A stretch of 64,000 nucleotides of DNA, from contig JAIXQR010000002.1 of assembly GCA_027485645.1 (NCBI GenBank), positions 248,001-312,000 on the forward strand, read 5' to 3'. Of the stretch, positions 27,680-37,425 are shown one piece after another. Every line of letters begins with the position of its first letter. Position 1 is the stretch's first letter. The DNA is from a bacterium. Its GTDB lineage: Bacteria > Armatimonadota > Fimbriimonadia > Fimbriimonadales > Fimbriimonadaceae. The translations under genes and the position numbers were made by a program. The notes under the pieces were generated by a model. The model was not told the DNA's origin and did not search any database. It saw only the letters and a program-made list of their open reading frames with translations.

Positions 27680-28819
27680 ATGGTATCCTCGCTGGATTAC
27701 GGTTCGGGGAAAGAAGGAACGGAAAATTTGAGCAACGACGGCCAGTTGAGAGTCCTGCAACTTATCTCCAGCAGCGCAACCTCCGGCGCCGAGCGGCACG
27801 TTTCGTCGCTATCTAACCTCCTTCAGCAGAACAACCATCACGTTCAGGTCGTGACTCCCGGCGGCGGTTGGTTACCCGGCGCGCTTCGATCGAGTGGCAT
27901 TCCGGTGACCGAGAGCCGCATGAAGGGCTTCGGCTGGTTGCACACCATGACCGGGCTCGTGCGAGAGATTCGCCGGAACGACATCCAAGTGGTGCACACG
28001 CATCTCACTCGCGCGGCCTACATCGGCCATGCGCTTGGACTTCTGACGCGCGTCCCGATTGTCACCAGCGTTCACATCGCCAACAACGACCAGATCTATC
28101 GGCGTTTGGCCCACCGAAACAACCGACTGGTTGCCGTTAGCAACTACGTCGCAGGCATGTTGCGCGGAAACGGGATTCCTGAACGTTTCGTGCGGACCGT
28201 ATATAACGGTACAGATTTCATCGACTTCGCCCCGGCAGATCGGAACGAAGTGCTCACCGGGCTAGGAATTCCCACTGACCGAAAAGTAATCGGACTCGTC
28301 GGTAAGGTTTGCCGAGATAAGGGGCAACTTGAGCTCATCACGGCGATGAAGCAAGTGCGCCAGGATCACCCAGACGCTCATGTCCTCTTCGTGGGCAAAG
28401 TCGAGGAAAGCGTTCAGGCCGAAGTTAATGCTGCGATTGACGACTCCGGGCTGCGGGATCACGCGACGCTAACCGGCGTTCGACACGATATTCCGAGCCT
28501 CCTGGATGCAATGACGATCAGCACTTTGCCGAGCGTGATGGAGACTTTTGGTGTTGCGGCGATTGAAGCCATGGCCCGCCGACGAGCCGTCGTTGCCACC
28601 CGAATCGGAGCCTTGCCGGAGGTTGTTCAGCACAAGCAAACCGGGCTGCTCGTCGATCTACGACCGTCCAGCATTGCCGAAGCCATTCACTACCTGCTTG
28701 AAAACGAAGATGAGCGCGAACGCATGGGGCGGACCGGACAAAATGTCGTCCGCCAAATGTTCACGCTCACCGAAATGGTCAAGCGGTTTGAGGTGGTTTA
28801 CCGCGACGTGCTCAACTAA
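27680..28819 (+). CDS. Glycosyltransferase family 4 protein
   Basis: A 379-residue GT-B glycosyltransferase of the GT4 group, probably adding a sugar to a cell-surface glycan or lipid. The N-terminal Rossmann half starts LRVLQLISSSATSGAERHV, and the C-terminal nucleotide-sugar domain has GLVGKVCRDKGQLELI. The conserved E-x7-E loop is in METFGVAAIEAMARRRAVV. No membrane helix. ATG 27680 is used; TTG 27728 with GGAACGG upstream is an alternative. Its stop overlaps that of the convergent GH78 gene by 8 bases. Confidence 0.9.
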   Translation: MVSSLDYGSGKEGTENLSNDGQLRVLQLISSSATSGAERHVSSLSNLLQQNNHHVQVVTPGGGWLPGALRSSGIPVTESRMKGFGWLHTMTGLVREIRRNDIQVVHTHLTRAAYIGHALGLLTRVPIVTSVHIANNDQIYRRLAHRNNRLVAVSNYVAGMLRGNGIPERFVRTVYNGTDFIDFAPADRNEVLTGLGIPTDRKVIGLVGKVCRDKGQLELITAMKQVRQDHPDAHVLFVGKVEESVQAEVNAAIDDSGLRDHATLTGVRHDIPSLLDAMTISTLPSVMETFGVAAIEAMARRRAVVATRIGALPEVVQHKQTGLLVDLRPSSIAEAIHYLLENEDERERMGRTGQNVVRQMFTLTEMVKRFEVVYRDVLN

Positions 28820-31400
28820 GCAACGGCGCGGTAAACGTGTACTTTCCAGAACCTACGGCTTGGCCGGTGAACGGCTCGCCATTCAGAGTTCCGCCCGCTA
28901 TCGGCGGCTGGATATCCGCAGTGGTGTTGGGCGGGACCACGAAGCTCCAACTAAAGGTTCCTTCCGTGACCGACCAACTCGAGTGAACTAAGCCAAAGGG
29001 CGTGTCCTGGGAAGCGCTGACCGAGGTCAAGTTGCCACCCACGTGCGGAGCGAGACGCAGCTTTGCAAATCCGGGAGCGGCGAGGTCGATTCCGGCCAGT
29101 TTCTGCATCATCCAATCGCCAATCGCACCGTAGGCGTAGTGATTGAAGCTGTTCATGCCTTTGTCCTGGAAGCCCTTGTCGTGGGTCCAGCCATCCCATC
29201 GCTCCCAAATCGTCGTGGCGCCTTGGGTGACGGCGTAGAGCCAGCTTGGCCATTCGGTTTGGTGAAGCAGCTTGAACGCGACGTCGGCGCGACCGTGGTT
29301 GAGTAACACGTGGTTCAGATACGGCGATCCGACGAAGCCGGTGCTGAGCTTGTAACCGCGTTTTCCGATGTCGTTGACGAGGGCCTGAACCGCAACTGGC
29401 CGAAGGTCTTCCGGCAACAAGTCAAAGTGCAACGCGAGCACGTAGGCCGTTTGAGTTCCGCTGAGGATGAACCCGTCGGCGGTTACAAATCTGCGAAGGA
29501 ACGCTTCCCGGATCTCACTGAAGCGGGTCTCGTAGTGTTCCACTCGATCCTCGCGTCCGACAACCCGACAAATCTTCGCCATCAGGTCGGCGCTACGGGC
29601 ATAGAAGGCAGTCCCGATGAGCTCGATTGGCGTGTCGGCATTGATGCTCAGCCAGTCGCCAAACCCGAGGAAGCCGGGCTGATTCGGATGACTGCGAATA
29701 TCGTCAATCGCTGCTCGATCGAGCGAGCGGAAGTACGCCTCAAAGCTCGCAAAATGCCGCTCCAGAATGCGCGCATCGCCGGTGGCTTCGTAGACCGTCC
29801 ACGGGCAAATGAGTACGGCATCGGACCAAGCGGGGCCGCCGTCCGAGTCTTCGAAGATCGCCGTGTCTGGGGCAGTGGGAGGAATCTTGCCTTGAGGGCT
29901 TTGGCTGTCGGCGAGGTCCACTTGATACTTTTCCCAGAACGATTGGGTGTTGGCGATCGTCAGGGCAGTTCGGACGAAAACTTGGGCGTCTCCGGTCCAA
30001 CCCAGGCGCTCGTCCCGCTGAGGGCAGTCGGTGGGAACGTCCACGCTGTTGCCACGCCAGCCCCAGCGGATGTTTTTCCACAACTGGGTCAGCAGCGGAT
30101 CGGAGCAAGTGAAATCTCCCGGCATCTCGTAGCCGGTGTGGAGCACGACCGCCTCGACGTCATCCGTGGAAAATTCTCCGGGAAAGTTCTGGATTTCGCA
30201 GTACTGGAATCCATGGAAGGTGAACTTCGGCTCGAAGATTTCCACCCCTTCTCCACTCAGGGTCACAAAGTCGGTTTGGGTAGCGGAACGCAAGTTCTCT
30301 GTGTAGAGGTTGCCGTTGTTATCCAGCTTTTCCCCAAAGCGAATACGAATCGTGTCTCCGCGTTTTCCGGAGACTTTCAACCGGACGCGGCCGACCAGGT
30401 TCTGGCCGAAATCGACGAGATAGATGTCCGAAGGCCAAGTCGGAATGCGGCGAACGCTGACGGCCTGGAGCGTTTCAGTGGCCTGAATTGGTGGGCAGTT
30501 GTACGCCACGAGCGCGCCGACGTTTGGCGCGGCAGATTCCGCTGGGAGCCAGTTGCTGGCGTCAAATCCCGGGGCATCCCAGCCGGGGAAGTTCAGTCGG
30601 TTGTCATGGTGTTCGCCCATGAGAATGTCGGCTTGCACGATTGGGCCGTAGTTATGGACCCAATCTTCGTTGGTCACGACTTCGACGCGGCCACCTTCGG
30701 TTTCGACAACGAGTTGCGCTAGGAGTTGCGGCCGATCACCATAGAGTTGGCGTCCCCGCCATTCAACATTTCCGCAGTACCAACCGTCGCCGACGGCTAC
30801 GCCTAGAACGTTTTCACCTTGCTGCAGGTGCTCGGTCACGTCGTAGGTCAGATAGCGAACCCGCTTTCGATACTCGGTCCAACCCGGGCTGAGTTCATCG
30901 TTACCGATGGGAGTACCGTTCACCCGTGGGTCCATCACGCCGAGACAGGTGATGTAGAGGCGAGCGCGAAGAATAGGACTATCTAGGTTAAACGATCGCC
31001 GGAAGAACGGTGCCGGAACCATCGCACGGCGACCGCCGACAAACCGGCCCTGAATCCAGCTTGCGGTCCATTCCGCGGGCGATAGCAGTCCGGTCTCGAA
31101 CCAAGTGGGCTCGGATTGAACCACGGCTTCTCCTGACCGGACGGTGATCGTAATGTGATAGCGGGTAGCCGAGAGAAGGGCAGGCCCGAGATACTCCTGG
31201 CGTTGGACCGACTGCTCAATCTCGCCGGAGTCCCAGACGGGAGTTCCGTCCTCCAAGGTGACTCGAACCCGACAGGCGTCTTGTCGCCAATCGGACGCGT
31301 CCGTTTCGATTCGCCAAGTAAATCGTGGCGACGGCTCGTTAATGCCGAGCGGCTCGGTCGCGTTTTCGGTTTGAACTTTTACGATCTTGAAGTTGCTCAT
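28812..31400 (-). CDS. Alpha-L-rhamnosidase, GH78 family
   Basis: An 862-residue glycoside hydrolase that removes terminal alpha-L-rhamnose. Two beta-sandwich domains occupy the first 350 residues, with the second N-terminal domain around TWFETGLLSPAEWTASWIQG. The six-hairpin catalytic barrel carries the family motif DVPTDCPQRDERLGWTGD, with the acidic catalytic residues, and a C-terminal beta domain follows. No signal peptide is seen, so it is probably cytoplasmic and acts on imported rhamnosides. Its ATG overlaps the stop of the upstream GH78-like gene (ATGA). Confidence 0.95.
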   Translation of the reverse strand: MSNFKIVKVQTENATEPLGINEPSPRFTWRIETDASDWRQDACRVRVTLEDGTPVWDSGEIEQSVQRQEYLGPALLSATRYHITITVRSGEAVVQSEPTWFETGLLSPAEWTASWIQGRFVGGRRAMVPAPFFRRSFNLDSPILRARLYITCLGVMDPRVNGTPIGNDELSPGWTEYRKRVRYLTYDVTEHLQQGENVLGVAVGDGWYCGNVEWRGRQLYGDRPQLLAQLVVETEGGRVEVVTNEDWVHNYGPIVQADILMGEHHDNRLNFPGWDAPGFDASNWLPAESAAPNVGALVAYNCPPIQATETLQAVSVRRIPTWPSDIYLVDFGQNLVGRVRLKVSGKRGDTIRIRFGEKLDNNGNLYTENLRSATQTDFVTLSGEGVEIFEPKFTFHGFQYCEIQNFPGEFSTDDVEAVVLHTGYEMPGDFTCSDPLLTQLWKNIRWGWRGNSVDVPTDCPQRDERLGWTGDAQVFVRTALTIANTQSFWEKYQVDLADSQSPQGKIPPTAPDTAIFEDSDGGPAWSDAVLICPWTVYEATGDARILERHFASFEAYFRSLDRAAIDDIRSHPNQPGFLGFGDWLSINADTPIELIGTAFYARSADLMAKICRVVGREDRVEHYETRFSEIREAFLRRFVTADGFILSGTQTAYVLALHFDLLPEDLRPVAVQALVNDIGKRGYKLSTGFVGSPYLNHVLLNHGRADVAFKLLHQTEWPSWLYAVTQGATTIWERWDGWTHDKGFQDKGMNSFNHYAYGAIGDWMMQKLAGIDLAAPGFAKLRLAPHVGGNLTSVSASQDTPFGLVHSSWSVTEGTFSWSFVVPPNTTADIQPPIAGGTLNGEPFTGQAVGSGKYTFTAPLLS

Positions 31401-33757
31401 CTTTCGAGTCGGTGAGTGCCACCGTTAGCATTGATCACTTTGTTGCCAAACATGATGATTGCAGGCAGGTCATCGGGCAACGAAACGTCGAGGACGTTGT
31501 TGCTGATCGAAGCCGTAATGTTGCCGCGAGGGGTGACGAGGGTGCCAGAAATCTCCTTCAAGGAAGAATCGGCGGGGTTGATGATTACCTTGCCAAAGTT
31601 GGCCTCCGTCGGACGGATGCCGAGCAAGCTGGCATAGGTGTGATAGATCGGGTGTGCGCCCCAAGCGTGGCAGTCCGACCGCGTTGGCTCCGGCATTTCG
31701 ATCGTCGTCTTCAGCCCGTTCTTAACCAGCCCGCGCCAAAGGTCGAGCCGATCGAGAATGGCGTTGCCTTCGCCAAGGATCCAGAACGCCTCAAACAGAT
31801 AGTGAGTGAAGTAGATCGTGGTCTTTTCGAGTCCGGGCTTCTTGAGCGCTTCGCGCGTTTCTGCTCGCGTCAGGACGTCCGTAAGCAAGCCGAGCGCTTG
31901 GGAATGCTCGCTGAAGTGCTTGTGCTCCAAGTCGTCGCAAAGGAGTCCGAGTTCGGGGCTCCAGAAGTGCTTTCGAATCGCCGGTTTCAGGCTGGAGTAC
32001 TGCGATTCCAGTCGGCTTTGCAGCAGAGGTTCATCGGCTTGGGCCTCCAACTCCGACATGGCATTGAGTGCGAGGTAGTACTGCAAATTGATCGGCGCAG
32101 TTGGCCGATCAGCGCTGGTCGGGGGCATGCCGTTTCGCCAACTTGGAACCCAGTCGATGTAGTTCCAGCCCGGTGGTGGGGTGAGCAAGCCGTCCTCGTT
32201 CACAAACTGGCGGAAGTAATCGAGCACGATTCTCGCGCCCGGGAGGTGTCGCTTGACTTCGTCAAAATTCTGCCCGTACAGCATTGCGTCGTGGAGCATG
32301 CAAATCCACCAAAGCGAGAACGGTGGAATGACTTGCCGGACGCGGCTTGGATAGCGTGAGTGGGTTATTCCTCGGTTGCGGCGGGACTCATTGAAGGCCC
32401 TCAGCGCCTGCTGCGGCAGCCGGTGGTCTTGTCCAAGGGTGTAGGTGGTGAGCACCTGCAAACGCGTGTCCCCGACGTACTGAAGCTGCTCATAGTACGG
32501 GCAGTCCATGTACGTTTCATGAGAACACATCTCAAGGGTGCGAATGCCGATGCGGTGGATATCGGCAAGGTCGGGATCACTCGACTTGAACGAAGACGAG
32601 AACTCGTACGGGTAGTGGGTTTCGATGAACCCAAGCCCGGTGATGGTGAGTGACTCGGCTTCGGTTTCAATCACGACCTCTACGTAGCGCCCAGCGTGCC
32701 ACCAAAGGCTGCGGAACTGGCCGACGTGCTCCGCAATGACTTCATCGCCAATGCCGTCTTCCCAGGACCAAATCGTCGAGAAGTGCTTGCCTTCAAGCTC
32801 GTCTCGGTTGCCCTTGCTCATGTCCTTATCCTTGATGAACAGGGCTTCTTGCCAGTTCAGGCGAACGGTGCCGCTTCCGTTCCAGCCGATCCAGTGACGG
32901 GCGCAAACATAGTCGTTCAGGTCCAAAATCGCCCGAACCCGGGTGCGAGGCGGAATTTGGATCGAGGAGCCAGCTAGCAACTGGGTGAACTTTTCGGTCC
33001 ATGTTTCCGAGGAATCAGCTTGGCGTACGGGAATGAGGTGGGTTGGACCATCGGCAATTTCTTGGGCATGTCGCACGGTGGTTTTCGTCCAATCCGCTTC
33101 GTACATCGCCGGAAGCGTGGCCGGGCGAAGGAGGTGAATTCGATCAAGTTCGCTCTCGGCAATGTTCATCACGCCCGGATGCAGGCGCTTGGCGGAGAAC
33201 CACTTGGCTTGATCCCGCATGCTTGCAACAAACCGAATGCGGTCGCCCGTGCCCCACGCCGATTGCGGGGCTTTGAACGTGAACTCTGGCAAGACCATGG
33301 CCTTCCAATCGGCCTTGCCGGTGTTGATGGCGTCGATGAACGACGGGTGCTCGGTCGCGAGAAGAAATCCGTGGCAGATGGAATGTTGTGCATAAGCTTT
33401 TGTTTCTCCCGCTGACCAGACGAGGGCTGAAATCGTGTGCACACCGGCGTCAAACGTGGCCTCGTAGGTTTCGAATGCCCAATTGTCTTCATCGCCGCGC
33501 TCCGGCCCTCGGCCTACAAGCTCGCCATCCAAGTACAGCTCGTAGCGATCATCCCCGGTGACGTGCAAGTTGAGGTTTGCCTTGTCGGCAAACTCCACTT
33601 TTAGGGCGTATTCAACTGCGATAGGCCCCTCTTTGACCTCTGGGTGCGAGATCCAGTTTGCGGGCCAAATCCCTTCTCGGTTCCAGCCCTCGCCTCGCCG
33701 TAGCCCGAATGGATCTGATGAAAGAATTAGCCGTCGCGCCGTCGCGATTTTTGCCAT
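31397..33757 (-). CDS. Alpha-L-rhamnosidase-like glycoside hydrolase (GH78-like)
   Basis: A 786-residue relative of GH78. The N-terminal domain has the LYLDGELVGRGPERGD lectin-like segment common in rhamnosidases. The six-hairpin domain carries MDCPYYEQLQYVGD in place of the canonical DCPQRDERLGWTGD, so the active site is divergent. No signal peptide. It is followed by the canonical GH78 gene with a four-base overlap. ATG 33757 is chosen; ATG 33796 is possible. It is divergent from the uncharacterised hydrolase-like gene at 33898. Confidence 0.88.
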   Translation of the reverse strand: MAKIATARRLILSSDPFGLRRGEGWNREGIWPANWISHPEVKEGPIAVEYALKVEFADKANLNLHVTGDDRYELYLDGELVGRGPERGDEDNWAFETYEATFDAGVHTISALVWSAGETKAYAQHSICHGFLLATEHPSFIDAINTGKADWKAMVLPEFTFKAPQSAWGTGDRIRFVASMRDQAKWFSAKRLHPGVMNIAESELDRIHLLRPATLPAMYEADWTKTTVRHAQEIADGPTHLIPVRQADSSETWTEKFTQLLAGSSIQIPPRTRVRAILDLNDYVCARHWIGWNGSGTVRLNWQEALFIKDKDMSKGNRDELEGKHFSTIWSWEDGIGDEVIAEHVGQFRSLWWHAGRYVEVVIETEAESLTITGLGFIETHYPYEFSSSFKSSDPDLADIHRIGIRTLEMCSHETYMDCPYYEQLQYVGDTRLQVLTTYTLGQDHRLPQQALRAFNESRRNRGITHSRYPSRVRQVIPPFSLWWICMLHDAMLYGQNFDEVKRHLPGARIVLDYFRQFVNEDGLLTPPPGWNYIDWVPSWRNGMPPTSADRPTAPINLQYYLALNAMSELEAQADEPLLQSRLESQYSSLKPAIRKHFWSPELGLLCDDLEHKHFSEHSQALGLLTDVLTRAETREALKKPGLEKTTIYFTHYLFEAFWILGEGNAILDRLDLWRGLVKNGLKTTIEMPEPTRSDCHAWGAHPIYHTYASLLGIRPTEANFGKVIINPADSSLKEISGTLVTPRGNITASISNNVLDVSLPDDLPAIIMFGNKVINANGGTHRLER

Positions 33758-33897
33758 TGCGTCGCAAGCATAGCTAAACAAGCGATCTCGGCGCATCAGA
33801 TCGTTTCGCCACTTTCTTTCCTTCGTTCTGCCGAGAGCCGAGTAGTATGCTGAGCCGAGAGAAACGACCGGATTCAAGAAGTCTGGCGGGTTAAAAA

Positions 33898-36357
33898 ATG
33901 CGATACAAACTCACTGAACTTGTCGACCGCTACTGCATTTTGGAACCGCTAGACACGATCCTCCATGACTTGCCCGATGGTGGTGCGCTCACCGTTTTTG
34001 AAGCATTTGATAACCCGTATGGTGCGGTCCTGCCCGGCGAGTCGATTATCGCGGGTGGCGTCGGTGGCGAACACCGAATCTCCGATGAGGACGGCGAAGT
34101 GGACATCCGATTCCGGCTGGAGCCACAGACCAAGATTTGCGAATCGACCCAGGAGTTTGAAAGGCTCTTCCAGCGACTCATCTACACGATGACCAGCGAG
34201 CCAATGGAGCGTTCGCTCGTTGACTTAGCGGGATCGCTCGGACAGCCGAAAACCTACCGATTCTTCGTCTGCTGGCTACGCGACCACGTTCATGTCCTTA
34301 AGGGGATGAAGTACTTCGAAGCGTCGCTGAAGAGCGCGCTTGAGTTGTACCGAGACACCCAGCGCGAGGACGGAATGATCTTCGACAACTGTTATTCGCG
34401 GAAAAGCTGGCCGAACTATTGGGACATGCGGTTTGCGGACGGTGATTACACGCGGCCGTTCAAGGACCGCTCCTTCGAAATGAAGCGAATCCCGGTTGAG
34501 GCAGACGTGGAGTACCTCTACGTCGAAGGCATATACGCGACTTGGAAGGCGACCGGAGACGACGGTTGGATGGCGAGCTTCTTGGCATCGGCAGAGCGGG
34601 CGATCAACTACGTGCGATCAAGCAACGTTCGGTGGTCGAGCAAGTACAAGCTCGTGAAGCGCGGCTACACGATCGACACTTGGGATTTTCAGAACTCGTT
34701 TGACTCCGTGGTCGCCGGGGACGCCATGCGAATCGATCCGGAAAAGACGCGCTTCGGCGTCATGTTTGGCGACAACACGGGTCTAGCGGTTGCGCACGAT
34801 CAGCTCGCCGAAATGTACGAAGCGCTTGGCAACGAGCGCCAAGCGAACGACCACGCCAAACGAGCAAGGCAAGTCCGGATTCGCCTTCGAGAAGTGGCTT
34901 GGCAGCAACACTTCTTCCGGCACTTCGTAGCCGAAGACGAGCAGCCGAAGCCAGAACTCGGGGTGAACGAGTCGTCGCAGGTGTCGCTCTCGAACGCTTA
35001 CTCGATCAACAGGAATCTCGATCCGGATCAGATTCAGAGCATCATCGGAACGTACAAAGCGATCTACCAGGCCGCGCCAGAAGGCAGTCCCGGCGAGTGG
35101 TACACGATCTTCCCGCCATTTGAGAGAGGTTTCGAGAGCCACGGCGATAAGTGGCAGTACATGAACGGCAGCGTTACACCCATCGTGGCCGGAGAGCTTG
35201 CCCGAGGCGCGCTGAACGCTGGCCACGAGACTTATGGAATCGATATCCTGCAGCGGGTTGGCACGCTGGGCGAGGCGGACGAGCCAACGCTGCACTGTAG
35301 CTACGTCGGGGCAAGCATCGAGCGACCATCGACCCAGTTTTCTCCGCTTGATCTGAGACCGATTGTCAACGCCGCGCTGCGGTCGGACGAGAAGGTGGAG
35401 ATTCCTTGGACGGCCGAAGAAGAGAACGATCTGCAGGCGCTTGAGCCCGGAATGATGGACGGGCATGGGGTTCCGCTTGACGTGCTGGACCCAGAGGGGA
35501 ACGACGGAAAAGCCGCCCTTATTCTTGCCAACCATGGCTCCTACGCACGGTCAGCCGAGATTCTGATCGGAGAGCAGGTCACATCGCTCTACCTGATGCA
35601 CTTGCTCTCTCGGCCCGGAAGCTCGAGCCTCGCCGGGTCATTAACTTGGCTTTACGAGGATGGTACGGAATGTAGCGCCTACGTTGTGAATGGAGACTCG
35701 ATCCTTCACTGGTGGATGCCGGAGAAGCCGAAGACCACGGGCACGCGTCGGGTCGATTTTGTCTGGCTAGGCGAGAATCCCAAGTGCCTCAACGTTGGCG
35801 TGTCGATGGGGTATTTCGATAATCCTAGCACAGAAAAGCTAGTCAAATCGGTTAGGCTCGAAGCGGCGAAGGATGGTGCAATTTGGGCTGTTTTAGCGGC
35901 GACAGCGTCTGATCAGCCGGGGTTCATTCCGCCGGGCGAAGTGTCGTTTGGAATTCCAAACGGCTGGGGTGCCGCTGCAGTGATGTACGCGATGGTTGAA
36001 GGTCTGGCCGGCGTGTTGGACACCTCGACGGCGTTGCACACCACTGAAGTTTCCCCACGCTGGGATCTCACCGAGGCGGAAGACGCCCAGGTTTGCATCT
36101 GCTATCCAGCGAGCAAAGGTTATGTGGCCTATGACTGGCACCGTGCGGAGGACGGTCAAGAATTGCTTATCACGACGTCCGGGCACGACATGACGCTCCG
36201 GATTCCGGTGGAAGACGATTCGGCCCGACTGTTCGTAAACGGAGCCGAGCGAGATTTTGAGGTCGAGCTGATCAACGAGCAAAGCTATGCGGTTTTCGAT
36301 TTCGAGGAAGCCGATCTCTACGGACCAACGAAGGTTCGCGTTGTCTTCGACGATTGA
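33898..36357 (+). CDS. Uncharacterised large protein, six-hairpin glycosidase-like
   Basis: An 819-residue cytoplasmic protein I cannot assign to a family. The middle (about 110-480) is helix-rich and has features of (alpha/alpha)6 glycosidases: YLYVEGIYATWKATGDDGW, aromatic-rich NYWDMRFADGDYTRPF and repeated helix pairs. N- and C-terminal parts look like beta-sandwich domains. Divergent from two rhamnosidase genes across 140 bases, so a role in the same plant or bacterial glycan breakdown is likely. Catalytic residues cannot be named. Confidence 0.6.
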   Translation: MRYKLTELVDRYCILEPLDTILHDLPDGGALTVFEAFDNPYGAVLPGESIIAGGVGGEHRISDEDGEVDIRFRLEPQTKICESTQEFERLFQRLIYTMTSEPMERSLVDLAGSLGQPKTYRFFVCWLRDHVHVLKGMKYFEASLKSALELYRDTQREDGMIFDNCYSRKSWPNYWDMRFADGDYTRPFKDRSFEMKRIPVEADVEYLYVEGIYATWKATGDDGWMASFLASAERAINYVRSSNVRWSSKYKLVKRGYTIDTWDFQNSFDSVVAGDAMRIDPEKTRFGVMFGDNTGLAVAHDQLAEMYEALGNERQANDHAKRARQVRIRLREVAWQQHFFRHFVAEDEQPKPELGVNESSQVSLSNAYSINRNLDPDQIQSIIGTYKAIYQAAPEGSPGEWYTIFPPFERGFESHGDKWQYMNGSVTPIVAGELARGALNAGHETYGIDILQRVGTLGEADEPTLHCSYVGASIERPSTQFSPLDLRPIVNAALRSDEKVEIPWTAEEENDLQALEPGMMDGHGVPLDVLDPEGNDGKAALILANHGSYARSAEILIGEQVTSLYLMHLLSRPGSSSLAGSLTWLYEDGTECSAYVVNGDSILHWWMPEKPKTTGTRRVDFVWLGENPKCLNVGVSMGYFDNPSTEKLVKSVRLEAAKDGAIWAVLAATASDQPGFIPPGEVSFGIPNGWGAAAVMYAMVEGLAGVLDTSTALHTTEVSPRWDLTEAEDAQVCICYPASKGYVAYDWHRAEDGQELLITTSGHDMTLRIPVEDDSARLFVNGAERDFEVELINEQSYAVFDFEEADLYGPTKVRVVFDD

Positions 36358-36446
36358 GGCAGTGGTTTCTCGCCTAATGATCTAAGGCGGAAGGAAGGAA
36401 TCCGGCCAGAATTGTTCGGATTCCAACTCTGCGGCGGCGTCGGGGC

Positions 36447-36452
36447 TATAAT
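36447..36452 (+). promoter_or_regulatory. -10 element of the tRNA-Cys gene
   Basis: A perfect TATAAT lies 10 bases upstream of the mature 5' end of tRNA-Cys. A convincing -35 box was not found. Confidence 0.6.
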
Positions 36453-36462
36453 CAGATTGGTT

Positions 36463-36539
36463 GGTGCCGTGCCCAAGTGGCCCAAGGGGACGGTCTGCAA
36501 AACCGTTATTCGGCGGTTCGAATCCGCCCGGCACCTCCA
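36463..36539 (+). tRNA. tRNA-Cys (GCA)
   Basis: Cloverleaf read by eye: acceptor GGTGCCG (36463-36469) pairs with CGGCACC (36529-36535). The anticodon loop is CTGCAAA, giving anticodon GCA. The T arm is GCGG-TTCGAAT-CCGC. The discriminator base is T, followed by an encoded CCA (36537-36539). Confidence 0.95.
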
Positions 36540-36630
36540 TCCTCCCTCTCGCCAACCTAACCGCCTTGCGCACTGGCCGCTTCAAAATTTGCGGCTTTCG
36601 AACCCAGTGAGTCGTCCAGATTAGGGCAGG

Positions 36631-37425
36631 ATGGCTCCCCGATCAGAAACCTTGGAAAGTCTTGACCGGCCAAGTCATTCGGTTACGGCGCTTGGCGTGG
36701 TTGCACCACCGCCGATTCACATTTCCACGCCGGTCTTTGATGGCTCGCTCGCGATGCTTTTCTCCTGCGTCCGAGACCACCGGGTCGATCTGCTGGACAT
36801 CCCGCTTGCGCCGGTTTGCGAGGCTTATTTCCACTACCTCCTGAACCTGCCAGATGCAGATTTTGATGAAGCAGCGGCGGCTCTGGCCGCATTGGCGTAC
36901 CTGCTTGAGCGAAAGGCCTGGTTACTTCTGCCGCAAGAAGAGCCCGAGCCGGACGCCTACGAAGACTCGTACGAGCCCGAACCCAGCTCTATCGGCGACT
37001 TCGCGATGGCGATGGAGGTCCTGACGGCATGGCAAGAGGAGCGAGCCGAGTGGTACTTCCGGAGCCCAGATGCCGGTCCCGGAACCTACGAACTGCCGTA
37101 CCAACTGGCGAACGTGAGCGCCGCGGATTTGTCGCGCGCATTTCAGCGCGTTCTCGACCGCGCGGTGCCGCAAGACATGCCTCTGCTCAGCAAGCCACGC
37201 CGGTCGCTCAATGAGGAAATGCAGGTTGTGCTTGATCGCCTCAATGGTCAGTGGCAGTCGCTCACGTCCGTATTTGGCGAATCGGCCACTCGAACCGACT
37301 GCGTTTACTGGTTCTTGGCTTTGCTTGAGCTCGTGCGCCAAGGCGACGCGGAAGTGAAGGTCCTGGACGAAGAACCCGTCTTTGCAAGAAACCAGGCACC
37401 TCGGGCAAAGGTGGTGCTTGATTGA
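36631..37425 (+). CDS. scpA: Segregation and condensation protein A
   Basis: Kleisin subunit of the bacterial SMC-ScpAB condensin, 264 residues. The N-terminal part has the kleisin signature STPVFDGSLAMLFSCVRDHR. The middle is acidic and variable, and the C-terminal winged helix ends FLALLELVRQGDAEV. GGGCAGG immediately precedes the ATG. The stop overlaps the TTG start of scpB. SMC itself is not in the window. Confidence 0.92.
   Translation: MAPRSETLESLDRPSHSVTALGVVAPPPIHISTPVFDGSLAMLFSCVRDHRVDLLDIPLAPVCEAYFHYLLNLPDADFDEAAAALAALAYLLERKAWLLLPQEEPEPDAYEDSYEPEPSSIGDFAMAMEVLTAWQEERAEWYFRSPDAGPGTYELPYQLANVSAADLSRAFQRVLDRAVPQDMPLLSKPRRSLNEEMQVVLDRLNGQWQSLTSVFGESATRTDCVYWFLALLELVRQGDAEVKVLDEEPVFARNQAPRAKVVLD

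Noticed and set aside
29310-30722. 470-codon plus-strand frame inside the GH78 gene
   Set aside because: The opposite strand encodes a full GH78 enzyme with its catalytic motif; this frame has no recognisable motif or ribosome-binding site.
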